A stretch of 64,000 bases of DNA from Gaertneriomyces semiglobifer. Its lineage: Eukaryota > Chytridiomycota > Chytridiomycetes > Spizellomycetales > Spizellomycetaceae. A model generated the notes under the pieces. The model saw nothing but the letters and a program-made list of their open reading frames with translations, was not told the DNA's origin and did no database searches. Below, one piece after another: positions 1 through 12,606 of this stretch. The translations under genes were made by a program, and so were the position numbers. Each line of letters opens with the position of its first letter. The first letter of the stretch is position 1. The stretch spans positions 248,001-312,000 of the forward strand of contig JAHLKF010000017.1 of assembly GCA_025558075.1 (NCBI GenBank), in the 5' to 3' direction.

Positions 1-198
1 CCTACCGATGGACAGTTGCTGGACAAGGTGCGCCAGATCGTAGAGTCTGGCAACATTATGATTTTGACCAAACGTGACGTTCGTGACCATTTGAGCGAGC
101 ACTTTGGGGTTGATGTGACTCCAAAAAGGCATCTTGTCAACAACTACATTGACGAGCTTCTTTCCTCTATGGTGGAGAATCACCAGGACAGCCGTTAG
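1..198 (+). CDS. Chitin synthase, C-terminal end only (DEK_C domain)
   Basis: This is the last 65 codons of a gene that begins before the window; the frame is open from base 1 and ends at a TAG. The visible residues form one small helical domain with the pattern LLDKVRQIVESGN, then LTKRDVRDHLSEHFGVD, then a final helix NYIDELLSSM. That is the DEK_C-type domain found at the extreme C-terminus of fungal class V/VII-like and chytrid chitin synthases, membrane enzymes that polymerise UDP-GlcNAc into wall chitin. No catalytic residue (QRRRW, EDR) is inside the window, so the family call rests on this tail alone. Another DEK_C protein is possible. Confidence 0.6.
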   Translation, partial: PTDGQLLDKVRQIVESGNIMILTKRDVRDHLSEHFGVDVTPKRHLVNNYIDELLSSMVENHQDSR

Positions 199-1044
199 CA
201 ATGCTCGTCGCTTCTTTTGCGTTACAGTCCTTGAAGTGCATGTTTTGTTCTTGCTTTTTTGAGCTTGATACCAATGGGTTTATATGGTTTACACAATTGT
301 ATTGATGATATCTGCATAATGAAACTTTGGAACTGGTAGATGTTCGCCATGCTGATCCAGCGCAAAGCAACCGACAAATCAGCGTCACTTAACCACAACG
401 AGAGTTCAACGTGAGGCACACGAGCAGAACTCGGCCCTCGTTAGGAGGAATGCCCCAGTCGAAAACGTTTACCAACCCAAACCCAGCACAGGTAAGGCTT
501 CCATATGTAATGAGTGCTCCGCAGGCCATGGCAGACCAGAGTACCAGTGACGTTGAGCATTGCAGATATCGTTGAAAATGGGGGGACCTTGAATGAAACG
601 AGAGACGGAACAACAAACCCGATGAAGACTAGCCCCCCGGTCGTTGCTCCCGCATTCTGTTCATGCCGTTGATGAAAGGCGGCTGAATCACCGACTGACG
701 GCACGTTTCCCGCATTGCGTTGCGGAGGTGCCAACCCGCACGTTGGATTGCATTGTTGATTGTATTGGGCCTTGACGCGTTTCGATGAGGCCTGCGCAGA
801 TCGGGACGCTCATCACGGGAAGATAACTTGCCGGGCAGAAGGAGGGGGAGAGGAGGGTGCTGGGAGGGCGAGAATCATATAGAAGGGTCTGCAGCCTTTG
901 GTTCACTCCCTTGGGGTGACCGAGAAAGAGCGAGAGAGAGAGAATTGACAAAGGAGCAGCAAGGTATACTACCACACGCTGGTTACGTATGGTCTTGCAG
1001 CGCACCTGCCCATCAATCTACCACCACCTTCAAAGCACCTAAAG
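199..1044. other. Intergenic: 3' region of chitin synthase and promoter of the CCR4-like gene
   Basis: About 850 bases without a convincing gene. Small open frames here are short, mostly lack ATG starts and resemble nothing known. A GA-rich simple repeat lies at about 921-943, shortly before the downstream start codon, and may lie in the 5' leader of the next gene. I see nothing else. Confidence 0.6.
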
Positions 1045-3295
1045 ATGTCCTTACGGTACGCCTGAGATTACCTCTCCCATTCTGTCGTACTTGTGATATT
1101 CGGGAACTCATGTGGGCCTTGTGGGTCATAGGTCACTTGTATGGCTGCTATCAGACTTGATATTGGCGGTAACTCTGTTGACGGCACTCCTTCTACCCAT
1201 TGGTTCGCCCATAGTACCTCTGAGTTTGTGCGCATTACTTGTTGCTCTCAAGATTGCTGCCATTCTGAAGCAATGGCACCAGCGTAATGGAGGGGACGGG
1301 TGTGGGTACGATTATCAACAGGTGCCAGCGGACGAGTTGGATGCAATAGAGAAGGGCATTGGTGGAGCTGTCCTGTTTGAAAGAAGAAGAACAAACAGTG
1401 TACCTGTCTGGTTCGGAAAGGATGGCAGGCATGAGTACAACGGTGCAATCGTAAAGGACGTTGTTGGGGCGGTAAGGGACACACTTTCGCACAATGGCAC
1501 CACCACCACCGAAATACTTCAAAGCCGGAGGATGAGCCTTATGGATGATACCATTGCGGAGGTCGCTGTGAAAAATCGGGCTCAACGGCGCCCTGTCGCC
1601 CACAGCGCTGCAAGTGGCAGTTCATCATTAGCCGGGTACTCTCAGTCAGGATCAAACTCCTCTCCACCACCGTCGGACAACTCTGCTCCTTCGTCATCTC
1701 CCGACAGCGGCAAATTCTCACTGCCCAAACCGGCATCCAAGTTGAATGTAAACGCCCGGCCTTACGTTTACACTCCCAACTTCCTCCTCTCTCTCCAATC
1801 GCGGGCATCGGATATGTCATCCATTTTGCCCGCGATTCCCGGTGTCACCGCTCCACCACTTCTCAGTACTTCTTCTCTCACTTCCAAGTCCACCGAGGCC
1901 CAGAAACCGAAGTCTAGGTGGCAAACGCTTCTTCCGAGGCCGGCCGCACCAACGTTTCGGTTAACAACCTATAATGTTCTGGCGGAACTGTACTGTACCC
2001 CTGAGCGTTACTACTGGCTGACAGACAACCAACGCTCGTGGGATAACCGCCGTGAGCTCATTCTGCAAGAAATTCTTGAAACGGGCGGTGACGTTGTATG
2101 TCTTCAAGAACTCACTCCCGAGACGTTTTCGAGTTATTTTGCCCCAAGCCTACATGCTGTCGGGTATCGCGGAATTTTTAAAGCCAAGAACCGCCCAGGA
2201 CTAACGTCACCAGATGGCACTGCCATGTTCTACAATACGAGAAAACTCGTAATGAAGCAGTCACAGGCGTTTGGCTTCGCAGATTTGGTAGCACTCTTGC
2301 TCCCAAACTTGCCGGCAGGTTTTCGCTTGCCACATGAGCAAGACGATATCGACCCTGATGCAATTCCCAAAGATCTCAAAGCTGATTTACTACGATTCCA
2401 TAATACATTGATTGTGACAACCCTGGCGTTGAAGGATAACCATAAGCAAGAAGTAAAGGTTGTCACGACTCATTTACATTGGAATCCTGCAGATGAGAGG
2501 ACCAAGATCTTGCAAGCGTGTTTGCTTGTGATGGCAGTGAGTAATATCAAAAGTGAAGGGAAAGAGGCGACGCCAATTATACTGGCCGGAGATCTGAACT
2601 CCACACCTACAGATCGAGTGCTGGAACTGCTGACGAAGGGGGCGACGAATGTTTCTTCTCTGAATTGGTCTGATAAAGATTACGGCGTACTTTCCCACCC
2701 CCCTTGGTTTATCCCACAGACAGGAATGCTCAAGAACCCTTTTTGGAAATTAGACTCGGCGTACTCCACCGAGGATTGTGACTCAGTGTTGAGTTTCACG
2801 AACCACACGCCAACGTTTCGCGATATTATCGATCATATTTTGGTGTCTTCATCACTCCCCGTGGTGTCCGTTTTGAAAGGGGCATTGGCACCCCAATCTC
2901 CTGGGCTACCGAACAAGGAGCATCCCAGTGATCATATCATGATAGGCGCAGAATTCTCCTTTGGAGAAGACACTGACAAGAGACGTAGACGACGGGCGCG
3001 AAGGGGAAGTGAGGTTGACAGAGACAAAGAAGAGGGCGATAGCGGATATGCACGACAGGGAAGGCGGTGGAGTGAGCCTGCGTTAGACGTCGCTGGGAAA
3101 CGCGGGCGGTCACAACCAGCAAGACGGAACAGTCATTCGAAGGGAAAGAAGGAAAAGGAGAAGGAAAAGAACCGACAACCCGCGCATACGGGAAACAGCT
3201 ACTGCAATGGTAGTGGCCTCCACAAAGGAAAACCTCCGCCTGTTCCAAAAAACCGACCGAAAGACGGAACTTACAAAGAAGGCAAGAGCAGCTGA
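1045..3295 (+). CDS. CCR4/nocturnin-like exonuclease with N-terminal membrane anchor
   Basis: Exons 1045-1055 and 1132-3295, 724 aa. The start is an 11-nt first exon (ATG TCC TTA CG) joined over a 76-bp GTACGC...TAG intron. The long frame has no ATG before its hydrophobic N-terminus, and this join keeps phase. Residues about 5-52 are two strongly hydrophobic segments separated by a proline-glycine turn. A Ser/Pro-rich linker follows. Residues about 279-615 are an endonuclease/exonuclease/phosphatase fold of CCR4 type: TTYNVLAELY, VVCLQEL (metal-binding Glu), TTHLHWNP, LAGDLNSTP, DIIDHILVS and HPSDHIMI. Such enzymes remove poly(A) or other 3' ends of RNA. The last 110 residues are basic and disordered. 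There is no leucine-rich repeat for CAF1 binding, so it is not the canonical Ccr4. The membrane anchor suggests action at ER or mitochondrial membranes (inference). Confidence 0.85.
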
Positions 3296-3686
3296 GGTTG
3301 GAGGTTTGGAAAAAGGACGCCTTCCATAGGGGCGCGCGGCGTTATTTTTTTTGACTCTTTGGGATGACGACCAATATGTAACCGTAGTGTGCTGGAACGC
3401 ATCACAATACATGGTCAGGCCTAACTGTTAAAAGCAGAGTGCCAACAAAACGCAGATATCTGATCTCGTTTTATATCCTTCGTATATACGGATTCAGGTG
3501 TCTATAGCACCCCCCATGTCAAGCGTTAGCACTTCATGAAACAACCCTGACTCCTCGAAATCCTGCAGAAACCGCTCAGGCCAACCGTCCCGAGCTAATA
3601 TATCAGGTTGTTCGGGACAAGTCGAGATGGAATAAATATTTACATTTTAGACCAAACACCTCTTTGAGTCATAGCAACCTTGCGGA
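3296..3686. other. Intergenic between convergent CCR4-like and SCYL1 genes
   Basis: About 390 bases holding the 3' ends of two converging genes. It is AT-rich at about 3460-3500 and 3625-3660, as expected for 3' processing signals. I see no gene or repeat. Confidence 0.6.
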
Positions 3687-6414
3687 TCAGCCCCATCCAT
3701 CTACATCCCACTCGTCCCATGCATCATTCTTGCTCGTTGCTTTCGCATTCACATTTGAATTTCCCAGCGCCATCCCACTCGTCGTCCTTGCGTTACTCGA
3801 ACTGGAGGCCGCATAACTATGTTGACGCATTGCTACCACTTGTGCGAGTCCATGCTGCGATGAAGCACCTTGTTGAGTGGCAGTATCACACCCAAAATCA
3901 GTATCCCATCCCGTGCTTGGCGGCCCCGTACTTTGCGTCGGCTGTTGCCGCCCGTTCATCATCGGTGTCGTTGATAACACGACACTCGGTTTTTTCGACA
4001 ACGTAGTCTTGCTTCCCGGCGGCGGAGGCAACGCCGGTATTGTCTCCTTCAAACTGTCGAAATCATCTTCCCATCCCCAACCATCCGAGGTTGCTTGATT
4101 TCCATGACCCACTGCTGTAGCTGGTGTCGAATAGGTGCTTCCCATTCCTCCAAATGAGGCAGAAGAGCCCATTCCTCCCAATTTCATACCGCCACCGCCA
4201 GAGGTCGAGCTCGTCGAACCCGAATACGCATTTCCAGTACTACCACCCGCAGCGATAGGAATAGAGGAAGAAATGGTATTCGCCCGCACAGGCACCAAGG
4301 CAGGCGTGTCCGCATAGGTCGGCTTCCGTGTACCAATTGTGTCTGTCGAGCTAGGATTCGGTGTTCCACTCCGGCTGCCGCCTTCACCCTTACTCAACTG
4401 CCCCTCTACCACCCGCCCTACTCCTCCAACAACCCATTTCGCCCATTCCAATCCCTTTCCAACTCCGGCTTCCACATTCGAACTCGCAGTCGCATTAGAA
4501 CCGGAATTCACTGTCATATCCGCTCCTGGTGGCGGCGCATCCATCATGCCCTCGGCGACCTTCTTAACTCGATCGATGAAATAATCAGTCGCGTGCAGAG
4601 CTTGTTTTCGAACGGACTTGTCAGGGTCGAGTAGGAGGGGGCACAGGGCAGGGAGAATGCGATGAGAGATGTCAGTAGGTTGTATATAGTCACAAGAGGA
4701 AGAAGAAGACGCTGCTGTTGCCTGCGCTGACGATGCAGATGCAGCTGTAGTAGTCGTGGCGACTAATGCCGCGACACCAGCACACCTCGCGGGGGCAAAT
4801 GGATCACTCAATGCTCGTAAAAATGCTGTCACCAGGACTTTCTTCTTAGTATCCAACGTCAAATACGCTGCTTGTGCTGCCCCATCTTTTGCGCCATCAT
4901 TGGGTCCTGTCGTTGCCAGTTTGCCCAACAAAACCGTAGTGTTTGTCCGGATCCCGGGCTCACTATCTACCTGTAACTTCGCAAGGTATCTCAACAAGTC
5001 GCCATTAACAATCTTCCCACTCAGCTTCTCCGCGAGCACAAGCACGCTTTTCATGGTCGCTTCTCGTACAACTGCACTTGAGTCCAGGAATCCTACAGCT
5101 AATTTTGGCCATATGGTATTTGTGACGGTTTTCTTGTCAAGATGGGTAATGTATGACGGAAGCGTGTCGCAGAGAATTAATCTGATAGACCGATCGGAAG
5201 AGGCAAAGAGCTTTATCAAAAGTGGAGAAACAAGAGAGTTGAATTTGGCAGTCGGAAGGTGTTTGGAAAAATGAAGGATGGGCGGGAGACAGGTTGGAGG
5301 GAGAGAACCAAAGGAAAGGGACTGGAGTAGAGACGGAAGTAGTTTGTGGGTAATGTAAGGTGGTGGGAGTTTGGGAAGTATCCCGGTCAAATTCCTTAAA
5401 AAACAGGCTTAGTATAACTCTCGGACATGCCAACGATGCAAGCACACAGTACATACTTGATAAAAGCTTCCTTCTCTGCCACATCTTTAATAGCAATTTC
5501 CTCAACAAACATAGTCACCCTTAGGAACTCTTTATCAAAAAAAGCACCCTTCCAAAGGCCTCGCTCTAAAAACTCTTTCATTCCAATTCTTCTTCCGGGA
5601 TCCACTTCGATCAAAGCCTTATACGACGGATACAGATCCACAGGTATACTCCCTTGTCCTCCATCTGGCCTTCTCTCTCCATTGAACAGCTCCCATATCA
5701 TGACTCCTACCATGTAAGCATCTAAACACCACACTTGCACGCCTCTAACAACTCCCCATCCCCCTCGTTTCACCTCCGGAGGTGCGTACCGTTCCCTTTC
5801 TCCTTCCGCTCTGCCCCAGTAACTCGCCAGTAACCCTTCAGACTCATTGACCGCACACACAACCTCCCATCCGCCCAATTTCCATTCTCCGGCTTCGGTC
5901 ACGAATACACTTGGGATTCTAAGATTACCATGCACCAATCCAGCTTCTTCATTCAAAAACCTCACGCCGACGGCCAGGTTATGTAAACCCCACACGATTA
6001 GGCTCTCTTTATGTGAAGTCCACCACGGCTCGCGCATCGTGGCAGACAGTGATCGAACACGTTCACAGGCAATGAGGATACGGGTATCGGTTTCAATAGT
6101 ATCATGAACTCGGAGGAGAGAAGGGTGCCGCAGTGTGCGCGCCCGTTTGAGGGCATTCCGAGCTAGAGACAAGTCTCCTGTGCGAGATTTGCTGATATCA
6201 AAGAGCAAGATGGTCAGGGGAGTTTTGTCCTCATCCTGGACAATGAGCGTTCCGTCGGTTAAATTGTTTTCGTGCTATACGAGCCAACAGTTCTCACCTT
6301 CTTGGTTCCATCATGGATGGACCATATCCCCTCGTATCCGACAGCATCGCCAATAGTAAACGGGAGCGACGACTTTGCGGAACCTAACAGCGCTGACTTG
6401 GCAAATTCGAACAT
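3687..6414 (-). CDS. SCYL1: SCY1-like pseudokinase (SCYL1/Cex1 family)
   Basis: Exons in coding order 6414-6298, 6235-5457, 5394-3687; 867 aa; introns of 62 bp each. Residues about 20-290 form a protein-kinase fold lacking catalytic residues: HGN stands where HRD should be and LGGW replaces DFG, so it is a pseudokinase. The N-terminus IWSIHDGTKK matches the family start. Residues about 300-560 are HEAT-type helices (LDSSAVVREATMKSVLVLAEKL). The tail is low-complexity and ends DAWDEWDVDGWG. Family members bind COPI coat and Arf on the Golgi and, as Cex1, tRNA at the nuclear pore. The acidic tryptophan tail fits COPI binding. Its start faces casein kinase 1 across 1.8 kb. Confidence 0.93.
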
Positions 6415-8220
6415 TGCCCTATAATCGCCAGCCCACCGCCACCCCGCTCAAATGCGACCTGGCGTTCGAGGTAGTCGGCCTAATAGCACTGTAGTCTCAG
6501 TGGGTACTGTTGCCCGATTCAGTAGTGAGAAGAACGCGCGCGGTAGTTGCCAGGTGGAATGCGAACCGCTTGTTGGCGAAACGACGAATGGATCGAATTC
6601 GAAGATAAGCACTGCCTTGTTAAGCTGTAGCGTAGCGGAGAACTGCTCGGTTCCATACGTAAAGGTGTGCCAGAAGTCCGTTGCTCTCGCTCTCCATGTG
6701 TTTCAAACTTTCACAAGTTTGCCAGTCGCAGGTCAGTCAGTTCTTCTCGTTGCTGGTATTCCATAATTTGGTTCTCATAGGACCTTTGACTGTTAGGAGA
6801 TGAGTATTCTATTGTGAGTTATAAGCCGCCACCGAACGATCGCTGGTCCTTGGCAGACGCAGCTGGAGCAACCCAGGAGTATACATCGTTGATGAAGACG
6901 AGTTGAATTGCCTCAGCCTTGATCGAGCGAGGAACAACAGGCATAAATAATGGGAATGTGAACCGTCATGCGGATGTCATTTGGGTAGGAGACAACAGCG
7001 TTAACGGGAAGTGGAGCAGACAGCACCGCAGCGGCATTCTCAGCCACGGCTATACGAATGTACAGAGAATGCTGACAGTAGCAGAGAATGGCCTGTGGAT
7101 ATCTCACAATGCTGTTGGCCTGCGTTGCTACCATCCGCATCCATCAGTGGCACCAATGCAACATTGCTCAGACGTTTCAACTTACAACATCTCACAGAAA
7201 GTTGGCAACTTACGACGACACTGCATACCTGAGCCGAATACCTTTTTGATGAAGCTATCCACGTTTCTTCACCAGTTGTTCTGAAGCTGCCGCTTCCGCG
7301 CGTTTGATCGCTTCTCTCCACTCGTCCATCCATCCAACAACAGCCGCGAGAACCATACAATAGCGCTGTTACCACACGAGCAGAAGAGATGGCACCACCA
7401 CCCACCACTGCTAACTGCTCATTTACATTCATACACAACAGCTCCTCTATATGAAGAACATTATAAAAACCATTAAATCATACATAGTACACGCCGTGCA
7501 GTGTGCACATTTTCCCACTGGAACAGTAGTTCTCCCTGTCCTGCTTACCCAAGCACAACACGTGACCATACGCATGACGAGGGGGCGAAAGGCGCTTCGG
7601 TGGCCGCCCCAATTTGCAAACGCTGGCGACGGACTGACTGACTTGCGAACGGGCGGCGGGCAGCGAAGGCAAGGCAGTGGAAAGACGAGAAACGGAAGGC
7701 GAACACACACACACCCACCCAGGCAGCAACAGCAACAAGGACGACGAACGGAAGCGACTTTGACGGACTCTGGAGATCACGGTGTAGGCTAATCAGAGCA
7801 GAGGCGAACAAGCATAAAGACTACAGACGGGCTCTGGGCAGGGTTACCAGCAGAGACCTACCGCAAACAGGTCTTTGGGACGTGCCGCGAAGCGGGAAGT
7901 CGATCTTCCCGTTTGGAAAACCTCGCCGATCTTTAGGCACCATAGTTATATTATCCCAACATTGAAAGTGTTATCACTATCTTGACGACGCATCGCGTGG
8001 GATTCCTTTGACTCTCGCACTCGGGCGTTGTACGGACATTATTGTTGCTATAGACGCCATTTCGAGAGGCGTACGATTGGGTATGTTGATCTTGAGGGAA
8101 CTGCATATCGAACGTCCCCAAACAGTCCTTGCTGAGCATCTTTCTTTTTGGTATATCTTTCGCATCTCGTCAACAGTCCGCGCATATAAACCTCGTATCT
8201 GACAAAAATAATCCGAGAGA
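6415..8220. other. Long intergenic region between divergent SCYL1 and casein kinase 1
   Basis: About 1.8 kb, the longest gene-free stretch of the window. Open frames of 60-130 codons exist on both strands, but none shows a known domain, a coherent spliced extension or a favourable start. A short (AC)n run lies at about 7703-7714, followed by a CAGCAACAGCAAC stretch. The base composition near 7590-7900 is GC-rich. It probably carries both promoters and long 5' leaders. A noncoding RNA cannot be excluded. Confidence 0.5.
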
Positions 8221-10014
8221 ATGCAGTCCAATTCAAGCTCGTCCGCGCAGGGTCCACCGCATCCGCTAATGGACCTTCGGGTGGGCAGCAAATACAGAAT
8301 TGGGAGAAAGATTGGAAGTGGAAGTTTTGGTGATATCTATCTAGGTAAATTTTGGATGCCGCTTCCAGTTAGTCTATATTTTGCGGTGCATCTCTGTCAC
8401 CAGTTGTTACTGGGTGCCAGACGCTTCTGCCTCCATCAGCCGTACTGATAGCGATTACTGTTGACAGGCACGAATATCATCAACGGAGAAGAGGTTGCCA
8501 TCAAACTGGAGTCGGTGAAAGCGAGGCATCCTCAATTGGAGTATGAAGCAAAAGTCTACAAGAGTCTCGCCGGGGGAGGTAAGAAGGCGCAGCATTACCT
8601 TCGCGGTTGCATTTACAGTTGAGCCTGACTTTCTTTATCATGCGTAGTGGGCATCCCATTCGTCCGCTGGTTCGGGACAGAGGTCGAGTACAATTGCATG
8701 GTGATTGATCTCCTTGGACCGAGTTTGGAGGATCTTTTCAATTTCTGTGGCAGAAAATTCACTTTGAAAACCGTACTATTGCTTGCGGATCAACTGGTAT
8801 GAATGGCGTCAAGGCGTGTGTAAAGCTCGGTTTTACTATAGATGGCTAACTTATCTACGTAGATATCGCGCATTGAGTACATTCACTCAAAGAACTTCAT
8901 CCACCGCGACATCAAGCCTGACAACTTCCTAATGGGTCTCGGCAAGCGGGGCAATCAAGTGAACGTCATCGATTTTGGTCTTGCGAAGAAATATAGGGAT
9001 CCAAAGACGCACTTGCACATTCCCTACAAAGAAAACAAAAATCTTACCGGAACTGCTCGTTATGCCAGTATTAATACCCACCTTGGAGTTGGTTCGTACT
9101 TCTCTCTATTTTGTCAATAGCGGAGGGTATGTGCTAATACAAAGTTTTATAGAGCAATCGAGGCGTGATGACCTGGAATCCCTCGGATATGTTTTAATGT
9201 ACTTCTGTCGTGGTGCATTGCCGTGGCAGGGATTGAAAGCCGCCACCAAGAAGCAAAAGTATGACCGAATCATGGAGAAGAAGATGACTACCCCGACAGA
9301 TATCCTTTGCAGGTATGGCATGAGGATTTAGTGGTGTCAGACTTTCCAAGAACTTCGCTGATCTTTTATGACAGAGGATTCCCGAACGAGTTCTCTGTAT
9401 ACCTAAACTATGCTCGTTCCCTCCGCTTCGACGATAAGCCCGACTACAGTTACTTGCGGAAACTATTCCGTGATCTGTTCATTCGGGAGGGTTACATGTA
9501 CGATTACGTTTTTGACTGGACCGTGGTAAAATACCAACAAGAAGGCAAAACGCCTCCTGAAAAGCCTCTTGCTGCTCCAGCAGATGATGATAGGTCAGTT
9601 CACACCTTGCCAACGCTTGTGCGACCGAGATTGCTGAGCTTGGGTGTCCCTATAGGAATCGTGAAAAGGCAGCATCACGACCTGTAACTGGTGCTCAGGC
9701 TAGTGCGCCCCGTCGTGCTGCTCCTGCCGGTACGTTAATTTCACGACAGTGAAGATAGCACGTGGCTACCTTAGACTAATGCAATCTGAGCAGGTTACCA
9801 GCAGCCGCAACAACAACAGCAGCAATACGGGTATAACAGCTTTTACGCAGGCGGTGCTTCTACTCAGGCACCAAACCAGTATGGCTATGACTATAATCAG
9901 ATGACGCGCAACAGCTCCCGTGTTGCTACGCCAGGCGTCAGTGTTCATAACGGCGCGGCACAACAGCCAGTGCGGAAGAGCAGCGGAGGTCCTGCTCCTG
10001 GACGTGGGTACTGA
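8221..10014 (+). CDS. Casein kinase 1, delta/epsilon type (Hrr25/Hhp1-like)
   Basis: Eight exons: 8221-8344, 8468-8578, 8648-8796, 8863-9091, 9153-9312, 9375-9593, 9656-9729, 9794-10014; 428 aa. The Ser/Thr kinase domain spans about residues 24-300: glycine loop [17 protein letters not shown] (ATP lysine), [19 protein letters not shown] and the CK1 signature [27 protein letters not shown] (split here by an intron). The tail is rich in Gln, Asn, Tyr and Gly, typical of fungal Hrr25/Hhp homologues that act in DNA repair, vesicle traffic and clock or ribosome maturation. Intron 4 uses a GTTCGT donor. Each exon junction restores the strongly conserved CK1 sequence, so the model is secure. Confidence 0.97.
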
Positions 10015-10582
10015 TTGGAGGAATGAAAATTTTACAGGGGGATTGAGGGACGCGGCGTTAGATGCTGTGGCCACCATGGGCGGAAATGGTGATGTCCTTT
10101 GACCACCAGGAGAGATGCGGGGTGGGGGTCTCTCTGCCCCTATGCTGTGGTAACTTTAACGCGGAGACGTGAGTACGGTTGATGAAGGTACTATGCGTGT
10201 TACTTCAGCGGCTTGTTGGTTGAGGGATGATTGGGGCGAGTTACTTGTTGAGTAGATTGTTGATCATGTTTGTTGTCTCATCTCGCGCTATCGTGTGCCG
10301 TGTACCGCACTGCGACGACCATATCGAGTTAGTCCCAGATGCAGGAAAGGAACTGAACGTTTCCTTCAACCACGTTTGCCGGGTCAAAGGAACGGGGAGT
10401 GGTTAGCGTTCTCAATTGTTTTAATTGTGTTTGTTTGCATTCCAAATTTCTTGGCTCTGGAAAGTCCGCGGTCCAAAATGCCGTCGCGATGAGGTCAATT
10501 TACACCTCACCGTCGCTTGTAGCAGTGTTATACCCTCGAAGAGTGGTTTGAAAAAGTCATACCAGCTATAGAATACGGCAGC
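10015..10582. other. Intergenic between tandem CK1 and ArfGAP1
   Basis: About 570 bases containing the 3' end of casein kinase 1 and the promoter of the ArfGAP gene. A short open frame at about 10295-10492 has no recognisable feature. I see no repeat. Confidence 0.6.
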
Positions 10583-12327
10583 ATGGACCCACTGAAGCAT
10601 GCTTTGCTCGAGCTTCAGCGGCGTGAGGATAATAAAAAGTGTATTGACTGTGGTTCGTTAGCCTCCGCTGTTGACCTACATCTCATATTGAGTTTTTGAC
10701 ATCGCATTCAACAGGAGCCTTTACGCCCCAGTGGGCAAGTGTCACATATGGCATCTTCTTTTGCCTTGACTGCTCTGGAGTTCATCGTAGTCTGGTGTGT
10801 AGCTTCGGGGCGTGCCTCTCATCCTGCTGGCTGCACACCATACCCAACCGTTTGACCACGTAACTCTCGCCGTAGGGTGTCCATGTCAGCTTTGTGCGCT
10901 CGGTAACGATGGACTCTTGGTCGGAAGACCAGGTCAAACGCATGCAGCTCGGCGGTAACCGAAAGGCGCTCGAATTCTTCAGCTCACATCCGGATTATCA
11001 CGAGAACATGACGATCCAAGAAAAGTACAATAGCGAGTTTGCGCGCCAGTACAAGGACAAGTTGACTGCCGAGGTGGAGGGGCGGACATGGGTTGCACCG
11101 GTTAGAACGAGCGGTGCGAATACGCCGCGCAGGACGGCGTCCCCTGCGGTGGGCGGCACGATGATGAACTCGAGGGCTGCTAGCAACAGCAGCGGCGGGT
11201 CCATATATGCTGCATCTAGTATGAGTGGCTCTGCTGGTGGGTTTCAGGAGAATAGGTCTGCAGGCATGCCGGACAGTGTCAAAGCACGAAACGAGGACTA
11301 CTTTGCTGTGAGTAACTGCATTGACAGGGCCTTGATTTTGTAGTCTGAGGGTTACTGCAGAGGTAGTAATCCTATCACTCTCACGATAGCGCAAGGGACA
11401 AGAAAATATGCATAGGTCGGCTGATGTGCCGCCGAACCAAGGAGGGAAATATGCCGGTTTTGGCAACACGGACTGTGAGTGTTACCTCGCTGTAGGAATT
11501 GAACGCCTTGAGATTGTATCTGAAATGCAGACGTACAGACTCTCCGTCGGCCTCCCGTAACAACGCAAACAATAATGTGAACATCCTTGACGATCCGTTA
11601 GCTGCAATTTCAAAGGGATGGGGATTTTTAGCCCCAACGGTTACGTCCTTCGCCGGTGTGTTAGGTAGTACCGTTATGGAGGGAGCTAAATTGGCAGTTG
11701 CCGGAGCCGAAACGTTAGGGCAGAAGGTCGGTGCACCTGCGTGATGGCGGCAGGAGTTGGAAGACAGGCTGCTGAAAACTCTCGTCCTTGCAGGTGGCCG
11801 AAAACGTGATCCAGCCTACAGCTGCGGCTGTTAGAGACCCGAACTTCAAAGACAATGTGACTCGCTCGGTGACTACATTCGGGACCAAAGTATGTACATT
11901 CTAAACACTGCCACGCAGCCCTTTTCACATGTAACTGACGACAATTTGAACGCAGGTTACGGAGGTAGGACAAAAAGGGCTCCATTTTGCGAGCAATATT
12001 GTGAACCAAGGAAGTGGTTATTCACCAGCCATAGGTGGTAATGGGATGGGCGGCGGTCAGTATGGAAGCTACTCTCCTGTGGAGGGATATACTGATAATG
12101 GTAAAGATGATTGGAGCATGAACAGCAGTAGCCCTCCAAGGCATAATGACGGATGGGGCGAATGGGACGAGATCCCCACCGCGAAGGACTTTTCATCTTC
12201 GCCCCAGCAACCGGTCGTTGCGACGGAAAGGGAGGTGGTTCCGAATAGGACGAGCGGCGTGACAGGGGTAACGTCTAGAACGAAACAACAGGATTCTGCG
12301 TTCGACGATGAGTGGCAAGATTTTTGA
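10583..12327 (+). CDS. ArfGAP1/Gcs1-type Arf GTPase-activating protein
   Basis: Seven exons: 10583-10652, 10715-10794, 10876-11307, 11390-11474, 11539-11726, 11794-11889, 11956-12327; 440 aa. The N-terminal ArfGAP zinc finger is complete: CIDCG, then [20 protein letters not shown] with the catalytic arginine, then [10 protein letters not shown]. The protein would trigger GTP hydrolysis on Arf1 during COPI vesicle cycles at the Golgi. The middle region contains amphipathic ALPS-like helices (around [20 protein letters not shown]) for sensing curved membrane. The tail has [13 protein letters not shown] and ends DDEWQDF, acidic tryptophan motifs of the kind that bind the COPI delta subunit. Intron 1 uses a GTTCGT donor and intron 5 a GTCGGT donor. 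The intron 4 acceptor (after ACGTACAG) was chosen to keep frame. Confidence 0.93.
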
Positions 12328-12606
12328 GTAAAGCGAACACTTGATGACATATTTGGAATAGTATAAAAATGTTGCCCATTTTGATTTATTCTAGCAGCAT
12401 CTAGAAGTGACTATCTACGGAACTACAATTACCCTACAGCTTTTTCAAGAGTAACGCGCAGGGCATATCTAGAAGGCGCATTGTGAAGCATAAAGTCAGA
12501 CTCTACCGCCAAGAATGTAACAACGAGTGCGGCCACGAGCAAATCTAACGCCGACTACAGTTTTCTCCAAGACACAACATCAGCGGCTGCTCAAGTGACA
12601 TCAACA

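Noticed and set aside
4756..5274. 172-codon plus-strand frame inside SCYL1
   Set aside because: It is antisense to the conserved HEAT repeat exon and has no recognisable domain.
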